Positions 44,159 through 52,706 of a stretch of DNA of 64,000 nucleotides are shown in pieces (within the stretch, counting starts at the first letter, position 1; each line of letters starts with the position of its first letter). The notes beneath the pieces are model-generated. The model was not told the DNA's origin. It saw only the letters and a program-made list of their open reading frames with translations, and did not search any database. Origin of the DNA: Palsa-189 sp963803735 (GTDB lineage: Bacteria; Acidobacteriota; Terriglobia; Acidiferrales; UBA7541); the NCBI GenBank assembly GCA_963803735.1, contig CAWDNV010000010.1:248001-312000 (forward strand), given 5' to 3'. The translations under genes were made by a program, and so were the position numbers.

Positions 44159-45709
44159 GTGGGCGTGACTTCGCAGCTTTTCAGGCTCAAAAGCATCGAC
44201 AAGCTATTGGCTGACGCCGAAGCGCCCGAACACCGGCTGAAGAAAACGCTCGGCCCCTGGTCGCTTACAGCGCTTGGTATCGGCGCGATCATCGGCTCGG
44301 GAATTTTTGTTTTGACCGGCACGGCCGCCGCCGGCGAATACTTCCAGGCGCCTTCCATCCTTCACGCGCAAGTGCTCGACCTGCTGGTGAATTATGTGCG
44401 GCACGGCGGTGCTGCAGCCGTGCTCATGCACGGGCGTCCGCCCGCGGGACCGGCGATTGCTGTCTCCTTCCTGCTGGTGGCTGTAGCGTGCAGTTTTGCA
44501 GGACTTTGCTATGCCGAGTTGGCGTCGATGATTCCGATCGCCGGCAGCGCCTATACGTATTCCTACGCCACGCTGGGCGAGATCTTCGCCTGGATCATCG
44601 GCTGGGATTTAATTCTGGAATATGCGGTGAGCAACGTTGCGGTCGCTGTAGGTTTCAGCGGCTACGCCAAGGCGCAACTGGCCGCCTTTGGGCTGAATTT
44701 GTCGGATAAATGGTCGAGCCCGGTGTGGGCTTCAGGTCAGTGGACAGGCGCCTACTTCAATCTTCCCGGATTTCTCATCGTCTTCGTTTTGACTTTGCTG
44801 CTGGTGCGGGGCGTGCGTGAATCTGCCGAGGCCAATAACGTGATGGTGGCCATAAAAATTGGCGCCATTCTTACGTTCCTCGTCGTCGGCGGGATGCTGG
44901 TTAATCCTGCGAACTGGAAGCCTTTCGCCCCCTCGGGTTTTGCAGGGATCGTCACCGGCGGCGCCATTGTCTTTTTCACCTATATCGGTTTCGATTCCGT
45001 TTCTACCGCAGCGGAGGAATGCCGCAGCCCGCAACGGAATTTGCCTTTCGGAATCATTGCGTCTCTCATTGTCTGCACCGTGCTCTACATTGGCGTCGCC
45101 ATTGTGTTGCTCGGAATGATGAAGTACTCCGCCTTCGCTTCCGGCCCGGCCGCTGACGCTCCGGTGGCCTATGCTCTACAGCAGCTTGGCGCGCGTCGCC
45201 TCTATCGCTCGATCATCGTGATCGGCGCCCTCATGGGCATGATCTCATCGCTACTTGTGTTTCAATACGGGCAGGCGCGAATCTGGTATGCCATGTCGCG
45301 CGATGGCCTCTTGCCCAAGCTCTTTTCCGCTGTGCACCCAAAGTTCAAAACGCCGTACTGGTCCACCTGGATCGCCTGCTTTGCGGTGGGCATACCTGCG
45401 GGTTTGGTGGATATCGGCGATGCTGCGGATCTCTCGAATATCGGGACGCTGTTTGCCTTCGTTCTCGTTTCGCTGGGAGTGATCTTCTTGCGGCGCAACC
45501 AGCCGGAACGCCCGCGATCGTTTCGCGTGCCTCTGGTGCCCTGGTTTCCTCTGATTTCTATTGTTCTGTGCGGCGGATTGATGATGGGCCTGACCGTGAT
45601 CACCTGGATTCGCTTTGTCGTATGGCTCGTAGTTGGGCTGGTGATCTACGCCAGCTATAGCCGGAAGCATAGCGAATTCGCGCGGAGCGCAACCGGTGAG
45701 AAGTCATGA
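44159..45709 (+). CDS. amino-acid permease (APC superfamily, cationic-amino-acid-transporter type)
   Basis: 516 residues with 12 or more transmembrane helices. The APC signature TALGIGAIIGSGIFVLTGTAA opens helix 1. GSAYTYSYATLGEIFAWIIG and FFTYIGFDSVSTAAEECRSP QR are typical of the CAT/YfnA group. A helix-2 to helix-3 insertion (about residues 60-100) carries His/Arg-rich sequence. The substrate is uncertain: a cationic or other amino acid with protons. GTG start 44159; a GTG two codons later is equally possible. Its TGA overlaps the next gene's ATG (ATGA). Confidence 0.88.
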   Translation: MGVTSQLFRLKSIDKLLADAEAPEHRLKKTLGPWSLTALGIGAIIGSGIFVLTGTAAAGEYFQAPSILHAQVLDLLVNYVRHGGAAAVLMHGRPPAGPAIAVSFLLVAVACSFAGLCYAELASMIPIAGSAYTYSYATLGEIFAWIIGWDLILEYAVSNVAVAVGFSGYAKAQLAAFGLNLSDKWSSPVWASGQWTGAYFNLPGFLIVFVLTLLLVRGVRESAEANNVMVAIKIGAILTFLVVGGMLVNPANWKPFAPSGFAGIVTGGAIVFFTYIGFDSVSTAAEECRSPQRNLPFGIIASLIVCTVLYIGVAIVLLGMMKYSAFASGPAADAPVAYALQQLGARRLYRSIIVIGALMGMISSLLVFQYGQARIWYAMSRDGLLPKLFSAVHPKFKTPYWSTWIACFAVGIPAGLVDIGDAADLSNIGTLFAFVLVSLGVIFLRRNQPERPRSFRVPLVPWFPLISIVLCGGLMMGLTVITWIRFVVWLVVGLVIYASYSRKHSEFARSATGEKS

Positions 45710-46542
45710 TGCATCCCGTGGCGCGATTCACGATAACGGCTTTGATTCCTCTTTTGCTGCCCCTGCAGACATTCGCCTGGGGAGCAAACGCCGAGCGCCT
45801 TATAGCCAACCGAGCGGTCGAAACTTTGCCGCCCGACCTACGCCCTTTCTTCGAAGCCAATCGCGATTTCATCACACGCCACGCGGCTGATCCCGTTGAA
45901 AACGTGCAGAAGAATATACCGGCCGAAAATCACGATCAGGTGCTCTTTCTCGATCGATACGGCCAGTATCCCTTTAGCGCTTTGCCTCGGAAATATGAGG
46001 CTGCCGTAGCCAAGTTCGGCAGGCTCAAGCTCGAAAGCGCTGGCGTTCTTCCTTGGCAGATCGGCGTTTACAGCGCGAAGCTTACCGACGCCATGCGCTC
46101 GGGCAATTGGGAGCAGGCGCGCCTCATCGCCGCTCAGCTCGCCGGCTATGTCGCGCAAGCCTTCGACCCCTTCAACACCACGGAAAATTACGATGGCCGT
46201 GCATGGGGCCAGCCCGGTGTCAGCCTGCGATTCGATACCAGCCTGGTCGACCGCTACTCGCTCTTTTTTCCCCTGCGGCCAAATGATGCGCAGTTCATCG
46301 CCGACCCGACCGATCACGCCTTTGAGGATTGCCTCACGGCGCATTCTTGGCTCGAAATCGCGCTGGTGGCCGATCGCCGCGCCCGCATCGGCCTGAGCGA
46401 CTATACCGACGAGTATTACGATCGCTTTTATAGCGAAGCCGGCGCGACTCTCATCCGCCAACTCAGCGATGCGGCCGCGGACGTCGGCTCCTACTGGCTG
46501 ACTTCATGGATCAACGCCGGACGCCCCGCGCTTCCGCACTAG
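45706..46542 (+). CDS. S1/P1-nuclease / phospholipase C-like secreted protein lacking zinc ligands
   Basis: 278 residues. A signal peptide (ITALIPLLLPLQTFA) would leave a mature N-terminal Trp-Gly, as in zinc-dependent S1/P1 nucleases and phospholipase C. Homologous blocks are visible (AVETLPPDLRPFFEANRDFI, FNTTENYDGRAWGQPG, FDTSLVDRYS). The family's metal-binding His are replaced: the early His position is Glu (WGANAERLI), and the 'DxHxPLH' motif reads AQAFDPFN. It is therefore probably non-catalytic or uses another site. Translation is coupled to the permease by an ATGA overlap. Confidence 0.55.
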   Translation: MMHPVARFTITALIPLLLPLQTFAWGANAERLIANRAVETLPPDLRPFFEANRDFITRHAADPVENVQKNIPAENHDQVLFLDRYGQYPFSALPRKYEAAVAKFGRLKLESAGVLPWQIGVYSAKLTDAMRSGNWEQARLIAAQLAGYVAQAFDPFNTTENYDGRAWGQPGVSLRFDTSLVDRYSLFFPLRPNDAQFIADPTDHAFEDCLTAHSWLEIALVADRRARIGLSDYTDEYYDRFYSEAGATLIRQLSDAAADVGSYWLTSWINAGRPALPH

Positions 46543-46544
46543 CC

Positions 46545-47603
46545 GTGTCCTCTCCTGAGCCCTCTTCCGCAAATTCCTGGGCCGCACGATTTGCCGCGCT
46601 GCCCAAGGCCGAGCTGCACGTGCACCTCGAAGGCACGATGGAACCCGCAACAGTCGTTGCCCTCGCAAAAAAATATGGCGACATGCTGGACGAGGGCACG
46701 GTAGTTGCGCGCTATGCCACGCGCGACTTCACCGCATTCATCGAAGCCTACAAGTGGGTCACGTCGTATTTGCGCGCGCCTGCGGATTACGCGCTCGCGG
46801 CTGGTCGCATGTGCCAGCAGATGCTGGCTCAGAATATCGTTTACGCGGAAGTGACACTTTCGGTCGGCGTGATGCTCCTGCGTAAGCAGGATATCGAAGC
46901 GAACTTTTACGCTCTCCGCGAAGCCGGTGCGCCCTACGAATCTCGCGGCCTGCGTTTGCAGTGGATCATGGACGCAGTGCGCCAGTTCGGCGCCGAGGCA
47001 GCGCGTGATGTTGTTCAAGCCGCTGCGGGACTCCGTGACGCGGGCGTCATAGCCTTCGGAATGGGCGGCGCGGAAATTGCTGTGCCGGCAGTCGAATTTC
47101 GCGATGTATATGACTACGCTGCTGAGAATGGCCTCCATCGGCTCGTTCATGCCGGTGAGATCGGCGGACCAGACTCAGTCCGAAGTGCGGTCGAAATTCT
47201 CGGCGCCGAACGCATCGGCCACGGCATTGCCGCGGCTGCCGACCCGAAACTCATGGCCCTGCTTGCCGATCGGTCCATCGGCCTGGAAATCTGCCCCACA
47301 AGCAACGTGCGTACCGACGCTTTGGCGCAATTCCTTGGCCGCGCCGACGCACGCCTGGAGGATCATCCGCTGCCCAAGCTCTTTCGCGCCGGGATTCCCG
47401 TGAGCCTCTCCACCGACGATCCCGCGATGTTTGACACCGACCTGAGCCGCGAATTCGGCACGCTGGACCAGATGGGCCTTCGCAAGCAGGAAATCATCAG
47501 TATTGCTGAGGGCGGCTTTATCGGAGCCTTCCTTCCGCCATCGGAAAAATCTGCGTTGCTCCAAACTTTTCGCGACCGGGCCAAAGCGCTCGCCCTGTTA
47601 TAA
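46545..47603 (+). CDS. adenosine deaminase-family metal-dependent hydrolase
   Basis: 352 residues from GTG 46545, 2 bp after the previous stop. An ATG at 46506, overlapping that gene, is the alternative. Motifs are KAELHVHLEGTM (metal His pair), LVHAGEIGGPDSV (metal His, catalytic Glu), ERIGHGIAA, EICPTSNVRTDAL and SLSTDDPAMFDTDL (catalytic Asp). It deaminates adenosine or a related nucleoside. Aminodeoxyfutalosine in the menaquinone pathway is a realistic alternative that sequence alone does not settle. purS follows 7 bp later. Confidence 0.88.
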   Translation: MSSPEPSSANSWAARFAALPKAELHVHLEGTMEPATVVALAKKYGDMLDEGTVVARYATRDFTAFIEAYKWVTSYLRAPADYALAAGRMCQQMLAQNIVYAEVTLSVGVMLLRKQDIEANFYALREAGAPYESRGLRLQWIMDAVRQFGAEAARDVVQAAAGLRDAGVIAFGMGGAEIAVPAVEFRDVYDYAAENGLHRLVHAGEIGGPDSVRSAVEILGAERIGHGIAAAADPKLMALLADRSIGLEICPTSNVRTDALAQFLGRADARLEDHPLPKLFRAGIPVSLSTDDPAMFDTDLSREFGTLDQMGLRKQEIISIAEGGFIGAFLPPSEKSALLQTFRDRAKALALL

Positions 47604-47604
47604 T
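47599..47604 (+). promoter_or_regulatory. TATAAT immediately upstream of purS
   Basis: A perfect -10 TATAAT lies 6 bp before ATG 47611, so a transcript from it would start at or next to the ATG. No good -35 is seen. It overlaps the deaminase stop codon. Confidence 0.35.
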
Positions 47605-47610
47605 GCGCGC

Positions 47611-47892
47611 ATGAAAGCTCATGTCTGGGTGATGCTCAAATCCACGGTGCTCGATCCTCAGGGCACCGCCATTCAGCAGGCGCTGGCCTCGCTCGGACAT
47701 TCGGCTGTGCGCGACGTCCGCCAGGGCAAATTCTTCGTGCTGGATCTCCAGAATGTCGATCGCGCTGCGGCTCAGGCCGAAGTCGAGCGTATCGCGCGCG
47801 ACGTCCTTACCAATCCCGTGATCGAGGAATTTCGCTTCGAAATCGTGGAAGACGCCAAGCCGGCTCTAGCAGGGCAGGCTGGTCAAAAGTAA
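47611..47892 (+). CDS. purS: phosphoribosylformylglycinamidine synthase subunit PurS
   Basis: 93 residues, standard PurS length. A small alpha/beta subunit that couples PurQ glutaminase to small PurL in purine synthesis. Recognisable blocks are HVWVMLKSTVLDPQGTAIQQ, ALASLGHSAVRDVRQGKFFV and VLTNPVIEEFRFEI. The start ATG 47611 is the only one that gives the family N-terminus. purQ and purL do not follow in this window. It sits alone after the deaminase gene, so the rest of the complex must be encoded elsewhere. Confidence 0.92.
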   Translation: MKAHVWVMLKSTVLDPQGTAIQQALASLGHSAVRDVRQGKFFVLDLQNVDRAAAQAEVERIARDVLTNPVIEEFRFEIVEDAKPALAGQAGQK

Positions 47893-47893
47893 T

Positions 47894-47916
47894 CGGCGGC
47901 TTCCTGCGCGCCGCCG
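47894..47916. terminator. GC-rich hairpin after purS
   Basis: CGGCGGC (47894-47900) pairs perfectly with GCCGCCG (47910-47916), with a 9-nt loop, one base after the purS stop. Only two T residues follow directly, so it is a moderate intrinsic terminator candidate. Confidence 0.4.
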
Positions 47917-48027
47917 TTGCCTTAATAATCCGTTAGGCGTATGTTACTGGGCAACCGTGAAGCCATGATCGCGGATTTCGTTCCTTCCACGCACTAGGGA
48001 TATAGCGTTACCGTCGGAGGCTGCCTT

Positions 48028-48834
48028 ATGGCTTTTCCCACAGGCCCCGCAAAACGATTACAAATTTTGATCGCCACACTGGCGATGCTTTTTGTCATGT
48101 CCGGAGCCGCGAGCGCACAATGGCTAAGCCTGCCGCTGCCCGGAACTCCTCGCACGCCCGACGGCAAGCCCAATCTCGCTGCACCGGCGCCGAAAACGCC
48201 GGACGGTAAACCCGATCTCTCGGGCATCTGGCACACGGAAGACAACCGCTACGTCGATAACATTGCCGGCGAGAGTGTCGACATACCCATGCTTCCGTCA
48301 GCGGCAGCATTGTACAAGCACCGCCAGGAGACCTTGGGGGCAGACAAACCACAGTTGCATTGCATGCCGCACGGCGTGCCGGATGCAATGTTGGTGAGTG
48401 GTCTCCCATTCAAGATCGTCCAAACGCCGCGCGAAACCATCGTGCTCTTTGAAGAATTCAACCAGTACCGCCAGATTTTCACCGATGGTCGTAAGCTTCC
48501 CGAGGACCCCAATCCCGCCTGGCTCGGCTACTCGGTGGCGAAGTGGGAAGGCGACACTTTCGTGATCGATGTGGCCGGTTTCAAAGAGGGGACTTGGCTT
48601 GATAACGGCGGCCACCCCCATACCGACGCCTTGCACCTAACCGAACGCTATCGCCGCCCGAATTTCGGAAATCTCGAATTGGAGGTCGCGGTCAACGATC
48701 CCGGGTCCTATCCGAAGCCGTGGAAGTCTGCGACGATTCACTTCAAGCTACTTCCGGATACGGAACTCCTGGAGCATCTCTGCGAAAATGAAAAAGACGC
48801 TGAACACTTGCAGATAAGTAGTGGTAAGCAGTAG
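48028..48834 (+). CDS. secreted 'KPDLSGIW' family protein, paralogue 3
   Basis: 268 residues. Signal peptide (LQILIATLAMLFVMSGAASA), then a duplicated family start: TPRTPDGKPNLAAPAPKTPD and GKPDLSGIWHTEDNRYVD. Shared blocks are CMPHGVPDAMLVSGLPFKIV, IFTDGRKLPEDPNPAWLGYS, WEGDTFVIDVAGFKEGTWLD, GGHPHTDALHLTERYRRP and NDPGSYPKPWKS. Function unknown, probably periplasmic and beta-rich. A DUF6152 gene follows 76 bp downstream on the same strand, mirroring the minus-strand pair at 23.3-24.7 kb. Confidence 0.65.
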   Translation: MAFPTGPAKRLQILIATLAMLFVMSGAASAQWLSLPLPGTPRTPDGKPNLAAPAPKTPDGKPDLSGIWHTEDNRYVDNIAGESVDIPMLPSAAALYKHRQETLGADKPQLHCMPHGVPDAMLVSGLPFKIVQTPRETIVLFEEFNQYRQIFTDGRKLPEDPNPAWLGYSVAKWEGDTFVIDVAGFKEGTWLDNGGHPHTDALHLTERYRRPNFGNLELEVAVNDPGSYPKPWKSATIHFKLLPDTELLEHLCENEKDAEHLQISSGKQ

Positions 48835-48910
48835 TAGAATACGGTCATCCGGGTTCAGTCTTACGGTCGCTAAAGGGCCACGCTTTTCTGCTAATCGAAG
48901 AGGTCGAGCG

Positions 48911-49306
48911 ATGAGAAAAACATTGGCGGTTTGCGTTGCTGCTATCGGTTTGCTCCTGAGCGCAGGGTCAGTGGTTGCGCATCATGCATTTACGGCTGAA
49001 TTCGACGCCGCGAAACCTATGAAAGTCACGGGGACGGTCACGAAATTCGAGTGGACCAATCCTCATACCTGGTTTTATCTGGACATCAAAGACGATGACG
49101 GCACGGTGGCGAATTGGGGCTTTGAAATGAATAGCCCGAACCAGCTTTTGAGGAATGGCTGGACCCGGAATACGCTGAAAGTCGGTGACGTCGTTAGCGT
49201 CGAAGCCTTTCGCGCCAAGGACGGCAGCCACGTCGCAAACGCTAAAGTTGTCACCTTGACCAGCACTGGCCAGAAATTGCTCGCGGCGCCAAATCAGGCG
49301 CAGTAA
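48911..49306 (+). CDS. DUF6152-family secreted protein, copy 2
   Basis: 131 residues from ATG 48911, with signal peptide MRKTLAVCVAAIGLLLSAG. The mature part begins HHAFTAEFDAAKPMKVTGTV. WTNPHTWFYLDIKDDDGTVA, GFEMNSPNQLLRNGW and TLKVGDVVSVEAFRAKDGSH match the family plan of copy 1 at 24243. It follows a PDLSGIW-type gene. The longer frame from 48821 overlaps the previous gene and lacks a signal peptide at its start, so it is not used. No function is established. Confidence 0.72.
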   Translation: MRKTLAVCVAAIGLLLSAGSVVAHHAFTAEFDAAKPMKVTGTVTKFEWTNPHTWFYLDIKDDDGTVANWGFEMNSPNQLLRNGWTRNTLKVGDVVSVEAFRAKDGSHVANAKVVTLTSTGQKLLAAPNQAQ

Positions 49307-49449
49307 CGCGCGGAGCCCCGCTCAAATACAGCGTAAGTGTTTAAGGGTAGGGAATTAAGGCTCCTCACCTACAGCGCCGCGGGAAAACCTTATGCTACCC
49401 TGATCTTTCCGGCCCTTCCCGCCGGTTTTCGCTTTAGGAGACTTCTATC

Positions 49450-51312
49450 GTGTGCGGCATTGTCGGATATATCGGCCCTAAGAAAGTTGTACCCCTTATT
49501 CTGGACGGTCTTCGACGCCTGGAATATCGCGGGTACGATTCGGCAGGCATCGCCGTCGTCAGCCAGAATGGCCATATGGAGATTCGCCGCGCCTCCGGCA
49601 AACTACCGAATCTAGAGGAGTCCATCCGCAACAATCCCATCGATGGCATCTACGGCTTGGGCCACACCCGCTGGGCCACACACGGCCGCCCCACGGAAGA
49701 GAACGCCCATCCTCATCGCGACTGCAAGGGCGAGATCGTGGTCGTTCACAACGGAATCGTCGAAAATTACCTGGAACTCAAGCAGGAGCTCGAAAAAGAA
49801 GGGCACAAGTTCGTCACCCAGACCGATACCGAGATCGTCGCCCATTTGGTCGAGAAATACATGGATGGTGGTCCGCTGGAAGACGCCGTGCGGAAGACCA
49901 TCAAACGCCTCAGCGGCGTCTATGCTCTCGTGATTCTCTCCGTCAAGGATCCGCGCAAAATTGTCGCTGCCCGCAATGGCCCGCCCGTAGTCGTCGGCTT
50001 GGGCAAGGACGAATACTTTGTCGCCAGCGATATTCCCGGCATCCTCGCGCACACGCGCGACATTTTCTTTCTCTCCGACGGAGACATCGCCGTCCTCACA
50101 CCGAAAGGCGTTCAGGTCACCGACATTGAAGGTAAACCGGCCGAGCCGAAGATCCATCACGTCACCTGGGACCCCGTAACTGCGGAAAAGGGCGGCTTCA
50201 AGCATTTCATGCTCAAGGAAATTTTCGAGCAGCCGCGCGCCATCCGAGACACCATGCTTGGCCGCATCTCCCAGGAATCCGGCCAGGTTTTCCTCGATGA
50301 GATGGAGATCACCGAGCAAGACTTCCGCAATTTCCGCAACATCAAGATCGTCGCCTGCGGCACCAGTTGGCACGCTGGTCTGGCTGGTAAATTCATGATC
50401 GAACGCCTGGCCGGGGTTCCCGTGGAAGTGGATTACGGCAGCGAATTTCGTTACCGCAATCCCATCGTGGACAATGGCACGCTGGTCATCTGCATCAGCC
50501 AATCCGGCGAAACTGCCGACACGCTTGCGGCCCAGCGCGAAGCCAAGCAAAAAGGCGCTAAGACGCTGGCCATCTGCAATGTCGTCGGCTCCATGGTCAC
50601 TCGCGAAGCCGCCGGCACAATCCTGACGCACGCCGGCCCGGAAATTGGCGTCGCCTCTACAAAAGCATTCACCAGCCAATTGACGGCGCTCATGCTGATC
50701 GCTTTCTACCTCGGCCAACTGCGCGGGAAACTTTCGCCTGACACAGCCAAGAAACTCATGCAGGAGTTCACTCGCATTCCGCAGAAGCTGGAGATGATCC
50801 TTCAGGGCGATCAGGATGGAACCTACGAAGCGCTGGCGCGCCAGTTTTTCCGCCACACCGATTTCTTATATCTGGCACGCGGCATTCACTACCCCATTGC
50901 TCTCGAGGGCGCCCTCAAGCTGAAGGAAATTTCCTACATCCACGCCGAAGGCTACCCGGCCGGGGAGATGAAGCATGGTCCGAACGCTCTCATCGACGAA
51001 AATCTTCCCGTGGTTGTACTGGCCACGCGCGACGAATTCGATTCCGAATCCATGATTCGATACGAAAAGAGCGTCTCCAATATCCAGGAAGTGAAGGCAC
51101 GCGACGGCATCGTAATCTCCGTGGTCACCGAGGGCGATCACCTTGCCCGCAAGGCTTCCGACCACATCATTGAAATCCCGATGGCGCCCGAATTGATGGC
51201 CCCGATTCTCGAAATCGTGCCCCTGCAACTGCTGGCCTATCACATTGCTGTGCGCCGCGGCTGCGACGTGGATCAGCCTCGCAACCTGGCCAAATCCGTC
51301 ACTGTCGAATAA
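49450..51312 (+). CDS. glmS: glutamine-fructose-6-phosphate aminotransferase
   Basis: 620 residues. It makes glucosamine-6-phosphate for peptidoglycan and LPS. The N-terminal glutaminase starts MCGIVGYIGPKKV with the catalytic Cys at position 2 (GTG start). LGHTRWATHGRPTEENAHPH and VVHNGIVENYLELK follow. Two SIS domains are present: VACGTSWHAGLAGKFMIERL with ICISQSGETADTLAA, and later EGALKLKEISYIHAEGYPAG. The C-terminus PRNLAKSVTVE is canonical. GGAG lies 8-11 bases upstream. No glmS ribozyme is evident in the leader. Confidence 0.97.
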   Translation: MCGIVGYIGPKKVVPLILDGLRRLEYRGYDSAGIAVVSQNGHMEIRRASGKLPNLEESIRNNPIDGIYGLGHTRWATHGRPTEENAHPHRDCKGEIVVVHNGIVENYLELKQELEKEGHKFVTQTDTEIVAHLVEKYMDGGPLEDAVRKTIKRLSGVYALVILSVKDPRKIVAARNGPPVVVGLGKDEYFVASDIPGILAHTRDIFFLSDGDIAVLTPKGVQVTDIEGKPAEPKIHHVTWDPVTAEKGGFKHFMLKEIFEQPRAIRDTMLGRISQESGQVFLDEMEITEQDFRNFRNIKIVACGTSWHAGLAGKFMIERLAGVPVEVDYGSEFRYRNPIVDNGTLVICISQSGETADTLAAQREAKQKGAKTLAICNVVGSMVTREAAGTILTHAGPEIGVASTKAFTSQLTALMLIAFYLGQLRGKLSPDTAKKLMQEFTRIPQKLEMILQGDQDGTYEALARQFFRHTDFLYLARGIHYPIALEGALKLKEISYIHAEGYPAGEMKHGPNALIDENLPVVVLATRDEFDSESMIRYEKSVSNIQEVKARDGIVISVVTEGDHLARKASDHIIEIPMAPELMAPILEIVPLQLLAYHIAVRRGCDVDQPRNLAKSVTVE

Positions 51313-51367
51313 ATATCGGGACGTGTTCGCAAACCTCGTCGCGGCGCGATAAAATCTTCTCCGGAAT

Positions 51368-52684
51368 ATGCACGCTCGCTCCTTGGCGCTGATCTCTATT
51401 TGCTTGTTTCTTGCCGTGTTAGCAGCTTATCTGCCTGCGCGCACTCAAGCGACTTCGCCTTCATTTGTCGTGGACGAAGTACACGCTTCCGGTTCACATC
51501 GCTACAGCGATGCTCAAATTGCCGCGACGGCCGGCCTGAAACCGGGCGATCCGATTAGTAACCAAACACTGCAACAGATCACCGATGAACTGGCGCAATT
51601 AGGTGTCTTTTCGCGCGTGAGTTTCCGTTTTACAGCCAAGAACAATCGCGCGACAGTGAACTTCGATCTGGAAGACGCTCCGATCGTGCCTGTCATGTTC
51701 GAGAATTTCCCGTGGTTCACCGATCAGGAGCTTTCCGATGAGATTCGCAGCGCTGTGCCTCTTTTCGACGGTGGCGCTCCGCGCGGTGGTTCCTTGATCG
51801 ACGAAATCACAGCGGCTCTCTCTGCCAAGCTTGCCTCGCGTGGGATCAAAGCCAACGTTGAACACACTCTTCTTACCGAGCCTTCCAGCGACGAAGAGAT
51901 CATGCAATTCCGCCAGGATGGCGTCAGTTTCACGATCGCCAGCCTCTCGTTCGGCGATTCGGCCGCTCAGAATTCCGAAAAGCTTCATGACCGCATGAGC
52001 GATCTCATCGGCAAAAAGTTTTCACGCTTCGCTATCGAACTCTTCGAGGCCGAACAGGTGCGGCCGATCTATCTTTCCGCGGGCCGGATTCGCGTGAAGT
52101 TGGGCGCGCCCGTGGCACATCTCAATGGTGATGGCCAGCAAGGTCAGTCAACCGTCGACGTGCAGATTCCCATCGAGCCCGGGCAGGTGTTTCGTCTTTC
52201 CAGCGCTGCGTGGAGCGGCAATATGGCGATTGACGTTGCCACGCTTTCAAGGCTCGTGTCGGTGAAGCCGGGCGATCTCGCCGACGGCATGAAACTGGCC
52301 TCGGGCTGGCAGCAGATCGAACTGGAATACGGCCACCGCGGCTATCTCGACGCGAAAATCACTCCTGTGCCGAAATTCGATGACGCAAGCGGCACGGTCC
52401 GATACGACGTGACTATCGTGGAAGGGCCGCAATATCGCATGGGCGAATTGGTGATTACGGGACTCTCGCTCGATGCCGAACGCAGGCTTCGCAACGCATG
52501 GCGGCTCGCGCCCGGCCAGGTGTTCGACAAAACATTCCTCGATTCAACGCTCTCCAAGCTCGAGAAGCCAACCGTCGCGATTTTCGGCGATTTGCCGGTG
52601 CATTATGCGCAAATGGGCCATTTTCTGCGCACGGATCCGCAGTCTCATGTCATCGATGTCTTGATCGATTTTCGCTCAGAGTAG
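51368..52684 (+). CDS. secreted POTRA-repeat protein without barrel
   Basis: 438 residues. Signal peptide (LISICLFLAVLAAYLPA). The rest consists of POTRA-like units: FVVDEVHASGSHRYSDAQIA with LKPGDPISNQTLQQITDELA and LGVFSRVSFRF; later VDVQIPIEPGQVFRLSSAAW; and YRMGELVITGLSLDAERRLR with LAPGQVFDKTFLDS. BamA/TamA carry such repeats before a 16-strand barrel, but here the protein ends without one. It is probably a periplasmic scaffold for outer-membrane assembly. It follows glmS and is convergent with the HDAC-like gene. Confidence 0.75.
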   Translation: MHARSLALISICLFLAVLAAYLPARTQATSPSFVVDEVHASGSHRYSDAQIAATAGLKPGDPISNQTLQQITDELAQLGVFSRVSFRFTAKNNRATVNFDLEDAPIVPVMFENFPWFTDQELSDEIRSAVPLFDGGAPRGGSLIDEITAALSAKLASRGIKANVEHTLLTEPSSDEEIMQFRQDGVSFTIASLSFGDSAAQNSEKLHDRMSDLIGKKFSRFAIELFEAEQVRPIYLSAGRIRVKLGAPVAHLNGDGQQGQSTVDVQIPIEPGQVFRLSSAAWSGNMAIDVATLSRLVSVKPGDLADGMKLASGWQQIELEYGHRGYLDAKITPVPKFDDASGTVRYDVTIVEGPQYRMGELVITGLSLDAERRLRNAWRLAPGQVFDKTFLDSTLSKLEKPTVAIFGDLPVHYAQMGHFLRTDPQSHVIDVLIDFRSE

Positions 52685-52706
52685 CCTTCGCAGGATCGCC
52701 ATCAAG

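Noticed and set aside
46506..46544. ATG 46506 as start of the deaminase
   Set aside because: It would overlap the previous gene by 37 bases and add residues not typical of the family. GTG 46545 is more economical, though not proven.
49307..49449. glmS ribozyme in the glmS leader (AGCGCC-like sequence at about 49372)
   Set aside because: Only about 75 nt remain before the start codon, and the pseudoknot and catalytic-core segments are not present.
49612..50856. 414-codon frame antisense to glmS
   Set aside because: It lies wholly opposite conserved glmS SIS and glutaminase motifs. Its own translation resembles no protein.
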